DNA of 64,000 nucleotides, from positions 62,001 to 126,000 of the forward strand of contig NZ_JAUFPW010000028.1 of NCBI RefSeq assembly GCF_030409415.1, written 5' to 3'. This DNA is from Pedobacter aquatilis (GTDB lineage: Bacteria; Bacteroidota; Bacteroidia; Sphingobacteriales; Sphingobacteriaceae). Within the stretch, counting starts at the first letter, position 1; the number at the start of each line of letters is the position of its first letter. The notes under the pieces are model-generated. The model had not been told where the DNA came from. It worked only from the letters and a program-made list of their open reading frames with translations, and made no database searches. The translations under genes and the position numbers were made by a program. Positions 33,286-42,068 of this stretch are shown piece after piece.

Positions 33286-36200
33286 TTACTTCAAATCTTT
33301 TAAAATTTCAGCAACTGCTTTTTCTAACTGTGGGTCTTTATCTTGCAAACGGTCTTCGAAAGTATTTTTTACATAGATATCTGGCATTACACCCTCTTTT
33401 TCGATGTTTTTGCCATCCATTGTATAACATCCCCAAGATGGTAAGCGATATGAAGAACCATCAACCAAACCTTTAGCCGAAGTAAAAATAATCCAACGGT
33501 AAGTTTCTGTACCGATGATTTTTCCAAGTTTTAGCTGTTTAAAACCTGCTGCGGTCATTTCCGCATCGCTTAACGATTGTTCATTTATTAATAATACAAT
33601 TGGCTTAGCTGCCGGACCAAAATTGCTTTGTGGTGCCATTTTTCCACCTCTGTATTTCCATTTCAAATAAGGTTTTTGAGATAGAAATCTCAATACTGCA
33701 TCATGTACATTTCCGCCTGTGTTGTAACGTAAATCCAAAATAATGGCATCTTTATTCTCTTCCTGCTCTACCATATCTAACAGAAAGCGCTCCAATTCTC
33801 CGCTTCCCATGTTTTTCATGTAAGAATAAGCAATTCTGTTCTTGCCCCATTTATCTACATTTTCGCGGTTTTTTGCAATCCACTCATCGTAAAGATTATT
33901 TCTCAAACTTGCAGCGCTTTGTGGATGAATATTTACATTAACTTCCTTACCACTTCTGGTAAAAGTTAATGTCATTTCTTTATCTAACGAAGGCTTGCTG
34001 AAATAATAATCACGGTCGATTTTTTCATCAACTTCTATCCCATTAACTTTCTTTAAAATGTCGCCAGGCAAAACATTTACGCTACCGTAAGATGAATTGC
34101 TTTTTGCCGCAACACGATCAATTTTTAAAGGGTTTTCATTATCGAAAATGATACCTGTTTGGTTGGTGATGTAATTTAAATTTTTCTTTTCTTCAGCACC
34201 GAAACTGTTGAAACCCATGTGTGATGAATTTAATTCGCCAAGCATATCGTTTAATAAAATCCTTAAATCGCTGCGATTGTTAACGTATGGCAAATAAGCA
34301 GAATAACGAGTTTTCATTTTTTCCCAATCTACACCATGGAAATTTTCATCGTAGAAATTCTCATCTAAACCAACCCAGGTTTCGTAAAACATCTGGTTAA
34401 ATTCGGCATTTAGATTTCTGGCAAATTTGTATGCATGCTCTACTTTATCAAGCTTGTTGGTTTCCAGGTTGTATTTATTTATAGCATTACCAATTAATGC
34501 AAAAAACTTATCTCCGCTTTGAATAATTGTATAATCCTGTCCATCGCCAACTTTTTCGGTTTTATTTGCTTCGAATGGTTCAATAGTCGTTCGGTATAAA
34601 CCAAATTTTCCACCTTCGTGGTTAGAGCTGTAAAAAACATAAGTTTTATCGCCTTTGGCAAAAACATCTGTTCCAAACTGGCTACCAAAACCCGGACTAA
34701 CTAGCTCAATTCTATCTAAAATATTCTGCGTGTTAATTGTAATAATGCTTGCAGGTTTTGGTGTTGGTTTAACATCAGTTTTCTTTTTGGCGGTATCTGT
34801 GGTTTTTTTAGTTTTTTTACCTTCTGATGGTGTAACTTCTTTTGGTGCAATTGGTGTTTCTTTAAACAAATCATCAAATTTATCGGCACGAAATGGTGCA
34901 TCATAATTGTTTAGCGCCATGCGATAAATGTGAACATTTGCACTTCCGGATGGATAGAAAGGATCTGTACGAGCACTTGTAAAGTAGATATATTTTCCAT
35001 CAGGCGACCAAGCCGGAGCAGTTTCTGTAACGCCCGTATTGGTTAAATTGATGGTTTTGTTTCCTTTTATGCTGTGCACCAAAATGTCTTGCTCGAAATT
35101 ACGGTAAGCTGTAAAAAGCACATATTCATCATTCGGAGAAAAACTTGGCGTAGAATTCTGAATTGCCCAAAACTCATCCGTTACCAACGTTTTGCTATCA
35201 AAAGTTTTTAAATCGATAAGCTTTAATTCGTTTCTCCCGCTTAAATAAACGCCCAGAGTTTTAGCTTTATTCAAGGTGATATCTCTGTTGTTGGCTTTAT
35301 CCTTCGTTAACTGCTTTATTTGTCCTTTTCCATCGCCTGTTATTGTAAACCAATTTTGGTAGCCATTCCAGGTTTGGCTAAACAATATGGTTTTATTATC
35401 AGCCAGCCATTTACATTGCAAAGCCCTTTCGCCGCTATTGGTTATTTTACGGATGAATTTCCCATCGGCATCGCTAACAAAAACTTCTCCTCTGGAGATA
35501 AATACTGTTTTCTTTCCATCTGTTGAAACATCAAAAGCCGATATATTTCCACGAACATCATATTCTTGCTCCTTGCTTAAAACCTGATTTCTTGAGGTAC
35601 TAATGTTAATTTTCGTTGCTTTCTTTGAAGCAACATCATAAGTATAAAGTTGATAATCCTTCTCAAAAACAATTGTTGAACCATTCGCAGACACAAAAGG
35701 ACGTTTAATTGAAGAATCAAAGTTGGTTAAAGCAGTTTTTTTACCGCCAAGGAACGTGTAAAGATTGTATTCTTCATTTCCTTCATCCGATACAAAATAA
35801 ATATTGCCTTTTTGGTCAACGCTTGTCCAAAAATCTTTACCGATATAATTGGTATATTGCTTATAAGCCTTCGTTTTCGGATTGTAAGATTGAATATCAG
35901 GATTGTAGGCACCTTTGTAATGCTTACGGTTGGCGAAACGATAGCTTTCCCAAGTATCACTAAAAAATAATTCGCCGTTTGGAGCTTCGGCAATATGGTG
36001 TGTGGTGTTAAAATAATTATCGAACATGCGAACAGCCGTACCGCCATTTATACCAACTTTATAACTCGAAAATGAGTTGAACCTACCGGATGTAAAGTAT
36101 ATCGTTTTAGAATCCCAGCTCCAGTTATCCACTTCGTCGGCTGCATCGTTAAAAGTAAGCTGTTTAATATCGCCACCCGCCAAAGGCATTACGTAAACAT

Positions 36201-36474
36201 CATAATTTCCAAACTGATTAGAAGAAAAGGCCATCCATTTCCCATCTGGAGATATTTTTGGATTAATTTCTTCGCCTTGCATCGCCGTTATGCGTGAAGC
36301 AACACCACCGCTAGATGGCACTTTCCAAATATCACCATCGTAGGCAAATACTATTGTTTGTGCATCCGGCGTTAAAGCTGGGTATGCGGCAAAATAAGTT
36401 TGGCCCTGAGAAAATGAATTAAACGGCAACAAAAAAGCTATTGCCGCTAGCGATTTAAATAGTTTTTTAATCAT
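33286..36474 (-). CDS. Tricorn-like S41 family protease, exported
   Basis: A 1062-residue exported protease. After the signal peptide (cleavage near FSQGQ) come repeated TolB/WD40-like blades (for example AYPALTPDAQTIVFAYDGDIWKV, EINPKISPDGKWMAFSSN, APAWSPDGKYIYFTSAR) forming propellers to about residue 680, with a low-complexity Lys/Thr/Pro linker near 545-570. A core region follows, then a PDZ-like domain (about 790-870, PGDILKKVNGIEVDEK), and the S41 catalytic domain with AIILDLRYNTGGNVHDAV and the nucleophile Ser in NEQSLSDAEMTAAGF. Tricorn-type enzymes degrade peptides. The gene diverges from the GT4 gene with an 83-base gap. Confidence 0.9.
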   Translation of the reverse strand: MIKKLFKSLAAIAFLLPFNSFSQGQTYFAAYPALTPDAQTIVFAYDGDIWKVPSSGGVASRITAMQGEEINPKISPDGKWMAFSSNQFGNYDVYVMPLAGGDIKQLTFNDAADEVDNWSWDSKTIYFTSGRFNSFSSYKVGINGGTAVRMFDNYFNTTHHIAEAPNGELFFSDTWESYRFANRKHYKGAYNPDIQSYNPKTKAYKQYTNYIGKDFWTSVDQKGNIYFVSDEGNEEYNLYTFLGGKKTALTNFDSSIKRPFVSANGSTIVFEKDYQLYTYDVASKKATKINISTSRNQVLSKEQEYDVRGNISAFDVSTDGKKTVFISRGEVFVSDADGKFIRKITNSGERALQCKWLADNKTILFSQTWNGYQNWFTITGDGKGQIKQLTKDKANNRDITLNKAKTLGVYLSGRNELKLIDLKTFDSKTLVTDEFWAIQNSTPSFSPNDEYVLFTAYRNFEQDILVHSIKGNKTINLTNTGVTETAPAWSPDGKYIYFTSARTDPFYPSGSANVHIYRMALNNYDAPFRADKFDDLFKETPIAPKEVTPSEGKKTKKTTDTAKKKTDVKPTPKPASIITINTQNILDRIELVSPGFGSQFGTDVFAKGDKTYVFYSSNHEGGKFGLYRTTIEPFEANKTEKVGDGQDYTIIQSGDKFFALIGNAINKYNLETNKLDKVEHAYKFARNLNAEFNQMFYETWVGLDENFYDENFHGVDWEKMKTRYSAYLPYVNNRSDLRILLNDMLGELNSSHMGFNSFGAEEKKNLNYITNQTGIIFDNENPLKIDRVAAKSNSSYGSVNVLPGDILKKVNGIEVDEKIDRDYYFSKPSLDKEMTLTFTRSGKEVNVNIHPQSAASLRNNLYDEWIAKNRENVDKWGKNRIAYSYMKNMGSGELERFLLDMVEQEENKDAIILDLRYNTGGNVHDAVLRFLSQKPYLKWKYRGGKMAPQSNFGPAAKPIVLLINEQSLSDAEMTAAGFKQLKLGKIIGTETYRWIIFTSAKGLVDGSSYRLPSWGCYTMDGKNIEKEGVMPDIYVKNTFEDRLQDKDPQLEKAVAEILKDLK

Positions 36475-36517
36475 GATTTTGTTTGTTTGGCTTTAGAAGG
36501 ATGAAAATACGCAACAG

Positions 36518-36551
36518 TTTTTATAATCGTAAACAATAAAATGTATTTTTG
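36518..36551 (+). promoter_or_regulatory. Promoter of the GT4 gene
   Basis: A TTTT block (36519-36522) in place of TTTG, a 21-base spacer, then TATTTTTG (36544-36551), which fits TANNTTTG exactly. The in-frame TTG at 36549 lies inside the -7 box, so the start codon must be later, at TTG 36558. The mRNA would then be leaderless or nearly so. Confidence 0.6.
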
Positions 36552-36557
36552 AGTGAT

Positions 36558-37829
36558 TTGAAAGTTGTACACCTAAATACCTATGACGGAAATGGCGGAG
36601 CAGGAAGGGCCTGTTTACGCTTGAGTGATGCGCTTAAAGCAAGCGGTATCGATTCGAAAGTATTGGTTTATTACAAATTTGGGCAGAACCCTGATGTAGA
36701 TACATTTAGCAAATCGCCATTTCAAAAAGCTAAGGCCATTTATAATATTTTTTCTGAAAGATATTATTCCAAATGGCTGAGCAAATCGGTTAAAACACCT
36801 TTTAGTTTGCAATGGTTTGGTCGCTCGGTTATTAACCACCCCGATGTAAAAAATGCCGATGTAATTCATTTACATTGGGTTAATCATGGCTTTCTTAATC
36901 CTAAATTTTTAGCACAGCTTGATGAATTGGAAAAACCAATTGTTTGGACATTTCATGATAGTAATGCTTTTACCGGTGGTTGCCATGTGCGTTATGGCTG
37001 CGAAAACTTTCATCAGCAATGCGGTAATTGCCCGATTTTAACAATAAGTGGCATAAATGATATTTCGCATAAAACATGGTTACGCAAGCAAAAAGCTTAT
37101 ACCGAATTAAATTTCCATATCGTAGCACCAAGTAACTGGATGGCTCGTTCGGTAAAATTTAGCAGTTTGCTCGGCACAAGGCAAACATCAGTTATTCCAA
37201 ATACCATCGAAACTAAAATTTTTAAGCCGTATGTTAAATCAGAAGCTAAGAAAATTCTTAAAATTAATCCGGAAAAATTTGTGTTGATGAGTGGTTTTAT
37301 GCCATCTAAAAACGACAAACATAAGGGCACACCTTATTTAATTGAGGCTTTAGAAATTTTATCACGCAGAAAAGGTGTTGATAAGGAAAATATTGAGCTG
37401 GTAATTTTTGGGAATAGGGAAAATGCCGAAATGCCTATTTTCCCTTTTAAAACAACTTTTTTAGGTACGATAAACAAAGACGAGCATTTGGCTAAATGTT
37501 ATTCTGCTGCTGATGCTTTTATAACGCCTTCTTTAGAGGATAACTTACCAAATACGGTTATGGAAAGTTTAGCCTGTGCAACACCGGTTATCGCCTTTAC
37601 AACTGGCGGCATTCCGGACATGGTTAAGCACATGCAAAACGGTTATTTGGCCGAATATAAAAATGCTGAAGATTTAGCCAATGGAATTGAATGGCTTTAC
37701 CATCGCCCGAATAAAGAAGAATTACACAAAGCTGCCAGATTAAGTATTTTAACCGATTTTTCGGAAGAGGTAATTGCCGCTGAACACATTAACCTGTATG
37801 AAACGCTAATTAATTTGCAGCCGAAGTAA
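36558..37829 (+). CDS. Glycosyltransferase family 4
   Basis: A GT-B enzyme of about 423 residues. The preferred start, TTG 36558, gives MKVVHLNTYDGNGGAGRACL, the usual GT4 N-terminus; the earlier TTG at 36549 lies in the promoter. The acceptor domain has VIHLHWVNHGFL and IVWTFHDSNAFTGGCHVRYGCENF, a Cys-bearing pattern common in Bacteroidota WcaI-like enzymes. The donor domain has MSGFMPSKNDKHKGTPYLIEALE and the Ex7E motif in ITPSLEDNLPNTVMESLACA. It transfers a nucleotide-activated sugar onto a cell-surface glycan; donor unknown. The GT2 gene 136 bases downstream may have its own promoter. Confidence 0.88.
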   Translation: MKVVHLNTYDGNGGAGRACLRLSDALKASGIDSKVLVYYKFGQNPDVDTFSKSPFQKAKAIYNIFSERYYSKWLSKSVKTPFSLQWFGRSVINHPDVKNADVIHLHWVNHGFLNPKFLAQLDELEKPIVWTFHDSNAFTGGCHVRYGCENFHQQCGNCPILTISGINDISHKTWLRKQKAYTELNFHIVAPSNWMARSVKFSSLLGTRQTSVIPNTIETKIFKPYVKSEAKKILKINPEKFVLMSGFMPSKNDKHKGTPYLIEALEILSRRKGVDKENIELVIFGNRENAEMPIFPFKTTFLGTINKDEHLAKCYSAADAFITPSLEDNLPNTVMESLACATPVIAFTTGGIPDMVKHMQNGYLAEYKNAEDLANGIEWLYHRPNKEELHKAARLSILTDFSEEVIAAEHINLYETLINLQPK

Positions 37830-37896
37830 TATGGAATTATCTAAACTTTTTAAAGGAAATTAAAATTAGTCCGACAGTGACGGACCAATTAGAAAA

Positions 37897-37904
37897 TATG
37901 TTTG
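37897..37904 (+). promoter_or_regulatory. Candidate -7 box upstream of the GT2 gene
   Basis: TATGTTTG fits TANNTTTG. No clear TTTG lies 19-21 bases upstream, where an imperfect hairpin (37864-37890) is found instead. Confidence 0.35.
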
Positions 37905-37965
37905 CAAGTGTTAGTTTTACGCATCATTTGGAAATTATCTGATACAAAAAATTAATGGATTAATA

Positions 37966-38712
37966 ATGCCTAAACTAACCGTAATAACAATCGTTTACAA
38001 TAACGTTCGGGATATTGAGCGAACGATAAAATCCGTTATTAATCAAACTTTTAAAGATATTGAGTACATTATTATCGATGGTGCATCGAACGATGGGACG
38101 CTGGAAGTAATCGAAAAATACCGGAACCAGACTGCAAAAATAATTTCTGAGAAGGATAAAGGCATTTACGATGCCATGAATAAAGGCCTTGCCTTAGCAA
38201 CGGGAGATTACGTATTGTTTATGAATTCTGGTGATGAAATTTATGATATGCAAACCGTTGAAGACATTTTTGCTACGGCAAACGGAGCAGACATTTATTA
38301 TGGTGAAACAGAAATGTACAATGATAATTGGGAAAGTTTGGGAAAAAGGCGACATGAAGCTCCCGAAAACTTTACCTGGAAGAGCTTTAAATTTGGAATG
38401 AGCATTAGCCACCAGGCGATTTACATTCGCCGCAGCATTCTTACACCATACGATTTAAAATACAAATACAGCTCGGATATCGACTGGATTATTAAGGCGG
38501 CAAAAAAATCATCAAATATTGTAAATGTTCATCGCTACGTGGCTAAATATCTGGTTGGTGGCATGAGCAAGAAAAAGCATCGCGAAAGCTTAAAAGAACG
38601 TTTTGAAATTTTTACCAAATATTATGGCTTAATTCCTAACCTATTTAACCATTTGATAATTGCAGGAAATTTAGCTTTCTATTTCTTGAAAAATAGAAGA
38701 ACAAATGATTAA
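37966..38712 (+). CDS. Glycosyltransferase family 2
   Basis: A 248-residue GT-A enzyme of the WcaA type: PKLTVITIVYNNVRDIERTIKSVINQT at the N-terminus, the nucleotide-binding IIDGASNDGTLEVI (about 35-48), KDKGIYDAMNKGLALATGDYVLFMNSGDEIYD with the metal-binding S-G-D (about 88-90), and SHQAIYIRR. It acts in the cytoplasm on lipid-linked glycans of the envelope. The C-terminal hydrophobic stretch LFNHLIIAGNLAFYFL may tether it to the membrane. The sugar is not predictable. Confidence 0.9.
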   Translation: MPKLTVITIVYNNVRDIERTIKSVINQTFKDIEYIIIDGASNDGTLEVIEKYRNQTAKIISEKDKGIYDAMNKGLALATGDYVLFMNSGDEIYDMQTVEDIFATANGADIYYGETEMYNDNWESLGKRRHEAPENFTWKSFKFGMSISHQAIYIRRSILTPYDLKYKYSSDIDWIIKAAKKSSNIVNVHRYVAKYLVGGMSKKKHRESLKERFEIFTKYYGLIPNLFNHLIIAGNLAFYFLKNRRTND

Positions 38713-38817
38713 ATTCCTTAATACTTGTAATCTTTAAACTACAGAAAACTTATTTATTAAAACAATATCTTCTCTACAACTGTCTTAATTACATCAACCT
38801 ATTAAAAAATTAAGATT

Positions 38818-39378
38818 ATGGCACAATTAAGCAACCGTAACATTGCAATATTATCAGAAAGCGGATTTGAGGAAGTTGAATTAACAGAACCGGTAAAACG
38901 TTTAAAAGAAGAAGGTGCAACTGTACACATTATTTCTTCAAAGAGCGGCAAAATCAAGGCATGGAATCACGACCATTGGTCGATTGAAGTTGATGTTGAT
39001 AAAACCATTTCAGAAGTTAATGCAGCGGATTATGATGGATTGGTTTTACCCGGAGGCGTTATAAACCCAGACCAATTACGTGTTAATGAAGATGCAATTA
39101 CATTTGTTAAGGCTTTCTTTGAAGCCGGCAAACCTGTTGCTGCGATTTGCCATGGCCCACAAACTCTAATTAATGCTGATGTTGTTAAAGGCAGAAAACT
39201 TACTTCGGTTAAAAATATTTCTCAGGATTTAATTAACGCTGGAGCTGATTGGAGCGATGAAGAAGTGGTGGTTGACCAAGGTTTAGTTACCAGTCGTACG
39301 CCCGAAGATTTACCTGCATTTAACGACAAAATTGTCGAAGAATTTGCAGAAGGTGTGCATGATGGACAGCATGCCTAA
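38818..39378 (+). CDS. DJ-1/PfpI family protein (YhbO/YraA-like)
   Basis: A 186-residue cytoplasmic protein of the DJ-1/PfpI superfamily: NIAILSESGFEEVEL with the conserved Glu18, DGLVLPGGVINPDQLRVN, and the nucleophile elbow AAICHGPQTLI with Cys111-His112. Relatives (YhbO, YraA, PfpI) are variously described as intracellular proteases, chaperones or glyoxal-stress enzymes, so a stress role is likely but the reaction is uncertain. It is a single-gene unit that ends at the terminator 39408-39436. Confidence 0.9.
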   Translation: MAQLSNRNIAILSESGFEEVELTEPVKRLKEEGATVHIISSKSGKIKAWNHDHWSIEVDVDKTISEVNAADYDGLVLPGGVINPDQLRVNEDAITFVKAFFEAGKPVAAICHGPQTLINADVVKGRKLTSVKNISQDLINAGADWSDEEVVVDQGLVTSRTPEDLPAFNDKIVEEFAEGVHDGQHA

Positions 39379-39407
39379 AGGGTTTGGACGCTCTTTCTAG
39401 ATTACTC

Positions 39408-39436
39408 AAAACGGCTGACCTTGGTTGGCCGTTTTT
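39408..39436 (+). terminator. Rho-independent terminator after the DJ-1/PfpI gene
   Basis: A stem AAAACGGC (39408-39415) / GCCGTTTT (39428-39435) followed by T-rich sequence. The A run on the left makes it usable also for the convergent gene at 39439. Confidence 0.8.
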
Positions 39437-39438
39437 AT

Positions 39439-40647
39439 TTACCGCTTGGGATAAGAAAATGGCTTACCGGCCAAATGCCTGCTAATTTTACGATAAGGAT
39501 AATCGCCCGAACCACGGTTTGCAAATTGAACAATTATGGTATTAGTTTTCGGATCAATGTATAATCTCTGCCCACGCATACCTTCTGCAGCGTAATCTCC
39601 GGCATCACCTTCTTGCGGAATCCACCATAAAAAATGGTGGGCAGATTTTTGCCACCCTTTGGCAGAGGCCGGCCTTTCAGCCCCGATGTTTACAGATTGA
39701 TTAATCCAGTTTTCAGAAAGAACCTCTTTGCCATTTAAGTTGCCTTTGTTTAGAAATAACTTGCCAATTTTTGCAAAATCAATTGCTGCAACCTGAAACC
39801 GACTCGCGGTATTTGCCAACCCATTTATATGATCTAACCCAAAACTTGCATTATATTCAGTCCCTAAATTTTTCCAAATATTTTCCTCGAAAAATTCGGA
39901 AACCGATTTCCCCGTGGCTGCTTCTAAAACCCAGGCCAAAAGAATCGGGTCGATGCTTTTGTATTGCCAAACTGTTCCAGGTTTATTTACAAGTTTTGCC
40001 TTAAGCAATTCAGCTTTCATGTCATGTGTATAAAAGTATTTAGCTTCATCAGAAAAGAATGCTTTTGTAATACCACCCAGTGCATCTTGAAATTCCAAAC
40101 CCGATTTCATATCCAACAAGTGTTTTATGGTAATATCTTCGAAAGCAGGTTTAGCTTTTAATTCAGGGATGTAAACTGTAACCCTTTCATTTAAACTTTT
40201 AATATTTCCATTATCCAATGCCTTTCCTATCATAATAGAAATGATGCTCTTTGCTCCAGAAAATACAGTTGTTAAAGTACTATCAGCATAACCATTTTGG
40301 TATTTTTCATAAAGAACAGTATCGTTTCTAATCACCAAGAATGCATTAATTTCTCCGTTTTTGATATAATCTTTAAAAGTTATGTATTGATGATTTCCAT
40401 CAAAAACATGGAGCGTATCCAAATCACTTCTGCTTTTTGTTGTTCTGATGAAATAAGATGGGGAATTGCTTTTGTGAACTACAGCCTGAGGAAAAATTTT
40501 ATAAGTATTTGCATCAGGTGTTCGGTATTGTAAAACACGAATTAAATATGGGTGCCGAAAAAACAATCCGACAGAAAATATAATAAGGAATAATATTAAA
40601 GTATATAAACTTCTTTTAAAAAATTTCATTAGTTGCGTGTTAACCAC
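39439..40647 (-). CDS. Serine hydrolase, class C beta-lactamase/esterase fold
   Basis: A 402-residue protein with one N-terminal hydrophobic segment (about 13-30; the second Met, residue 7, MKFFKRSLY, may be the real start). The beta-lactamase-type motif SxxK is SGAK with Ser130 and Lys133 (TVFSGAKSIISIMIGKALDNG); a Tyr motif follows in TVWQYKSIDP (about 215-225). Instead of KTG, the C-terminal segment reads GDYAAEGMRGQRLYI. Such proteins are usually periplasmic esterases or peptidases instead of antibiotic-inactivating enzymes. Substrate unknown. Confidence 0.85.
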   Translation of the reverse strand: MVNTQLMKFFKRSLYTLILFLIIFSVGLFFRHPYLIRVLQYRTPDANTYKIFPQAVVHKSNSPSYFIRTTKSRSDLDTLHVFDGNHQYITFKDYIKNGEINAFLVIRNDTVLYEKYQNGYADSTLTTVFSGAKSIISIMIGKALDNGNIKSLNERVTVYIPELKAKPAFEDITIKHLLDMKSGLEFQDALGGITKAFFSDEAKYFYTHDMKAELLKAKLVNKPGTVWQYKSIDPILLAWVLEAATGKSVSEFFEENIWKNLGTEYNASFGLDHINGLANTASRFQVAAIDFAKIGKLFLNKGNLNGKEVLSENWINQSVNIGAERPASAKGWQKSAHHFLWWIPQEGDAGDYAAEGMRGQRLYIDPKTNTIIVQFANRGSGDYPYRKISRHLAGKPFSYPKR

Positions 40648-40675
40648 AGCAAATATAGAGTTTAGCTAAAAGAAT

Positions 40676-41602
40676 TTAAGCTAAACTATCTGAAAGGTTT
40701 TGCTCCCTTTCTTTAAATCTGGCAGGCTTAACATCGCGTTTATATTTCCATCTTCTATGGCTCCATAACCAATATGCAGGCTGTTCATTTATCATTTCTT
40801 CCAAAAATCTGGTATGAAGTTCGGTAATTTCAAACTCTGCAGTTTCTTTAGGATGCAGGCAAATTGGAACACAATCTACTTCATAGTAGCCACGTTTTAA
40901 ATAGTTAATTTTTAGATAAAAAACCGGACGATTTGTTTTCTTGGCAATCTTTTCCACACCAAGCTGAACCGAGGTTTCTTGATGGAGGAAATTAGTCCAG
41001 TAGATTGATTCTTCTTTCGATGGTGCCTGGTCGCTGCCGAAAGTAAACATACTTGCGCTGTTTTTACTTGCTTGTACGGCCCTTAAAGTTTGACGCATAG
41101 AAACCATTTTATTTCCAAACTTACTTCTCATATTAAGAAACCAGTTATCGAAAATTTGACTACTTAAAGGTTTGTAAATTGGAAAATGCTGACCAGAAAA
41201 ATTTAAGCCAATTGCCATGCAAACCCATTCGTAGTTTCCATAATGAGAAGAACAAAAAAGCACACTTTCGTTATTTTGCAAATAAGCTTCAACCAAATCT
41301 TTGTTCTTGAACATAACTCTTTTGTTAAGCTCATTTTTTGAGATACTTTTCATTTTAATTACCTCCACGAACAAAGAAGATAAGAATTTATAATATGCTT
41401 TCTCAATAGAATTAAGTTCTGGTGAACTTTTATAGGGAAAGGCATTGTATAAATTCTCTTTTACCACTTTTCTACGATATTTTACAACGTGAAAAATCAA
41501 TAAATAAAAAGCATCAGCTAATCTGTAAAGCAGAAAAAGTGGCAAAAGAGAAAGTGCGTTTAAGAAAAATATTCCCATTCGGGATAAAACCTTATTAATC
41601 AT
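40676..41602 (-). CDS. LpxL/HtrB-type lipid A acyltransferase family protein
   Basis: A 308-residue membrane-associated acyltransferase: a hydrophobic N-terminus (IFFLNALSLLPLFLLYRLADAFYLLIF), the HX4E catalytic motif SSHYGNYEW with His120 and Glu125, then GSDQAP and NRPVFYLKINYLKRG, ending with WLWSHRRWKYKR, which is characteristic of LpxL/LpxM. It would transfer secondary acyl chains onto lipid A or a related aminolipid at the inner membrane. A candidate promoter lies at 41628-41635. Exact chain and acceptor are unknown. Confidence 0.85.
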   Translation of the reverse strand: MINKVLSRMGIFFLNALSLLPLFLLYRLADAFYLLIFHVVKYRRKVVKENLYNAFPYKSSPELNSIEKAYYKFLSSLFVEVIKMKSISKNELNKRVMFKNKDLVEAYLQNNESVLFCSSHYGNYEWVCMAIGLNFSGQHFPIYKPLSSQIFDNWFLNMRSKFGNKMVSMRQTLRAVQASKNSASMFTFGSDQAPSKEESIYWTNFLHQETSVQLGVEKIAKKTNRPVFYLKINYLKRGYYEVDCVPICLHPKETAEFEITELHTRFLEEMINEQPAYWLWSHRRWKYKRDVKPARFKEREQNLSDSLA

Positions 41603-42068
41603 AATAGGCCTGATTAGTTTACTAGTACAAATTTAGATGCAACGTAAAAATCAATTGCCATGAAATTGTTAGAATTTTATTCCAAAAAGGAGTTTTGAAA
41701 TTCCGCTGACGAAAAATCAATCAAGTGATTAATTTTTTAATGGGCTGATATGAAAATCGTTGGTTATTGCAAAGCCGAATTTCTTTAAACCTTATTGCAG
41801 CGGTATCCTTTTGGGCTGTTATCCGGAGCTTGTCGAAGGACAGCCAAAAAGATTAAGCGGAAAGAAGGACAGACATTAAGTGAGGTTCAGAAAATTGCTT
41901 TTCATAAAAAATTAACCATCTAAGAAAACTTCGAAAACCTAGGAAATATTTCGAAATTCTGCAAGCTTATATTTCTCAAATGGTTTGAATTAAAACAAAA
42001 AAGCCCATCTCAATTAAGAAATGGGCTCAAATGTATTTAAAATCCTCTTCGAGAAAATTTAGTAGTTA
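41603..42068. other. Intergenic region with candidate promoter, hairpin repeat and terminator
   Basis: About 470 bases without a gene. It has a candidate -7 box for the acyltransferase gene (TAAATTTG on the minus strand, 41628-41635), an imperfect hairpin around 41806-41850 made of CTTTTGGGCTGT and ACAGCCAAAAAG with GGAGCTTGTCGAAGGA between, and the typA terminator at 42000-42027. Sequence around the hairpin (for example TTGCAGCGGTATCC and AAGCGGAAAG) looks like a dispersed intergenic repeat. Confidence 0.5.
42000..42027 (-). terminator. Rho-independent terminator of typA
   Basis: The inverted repeat AGCCCAT (42002-42008) / ATGGGCT (42021-42027), extended by near-matches inward, followed on the minus strand by a T run. 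Confidence 0.75.

Noticed and set aside
37864..37890. Hairpin ATTAGTCCG / CGGACCAAT after the GT4 gene
   Set aside because: It has one mismatch and no T run, so it is not a convincing terminator; a regulatory role is possible but unsupported.
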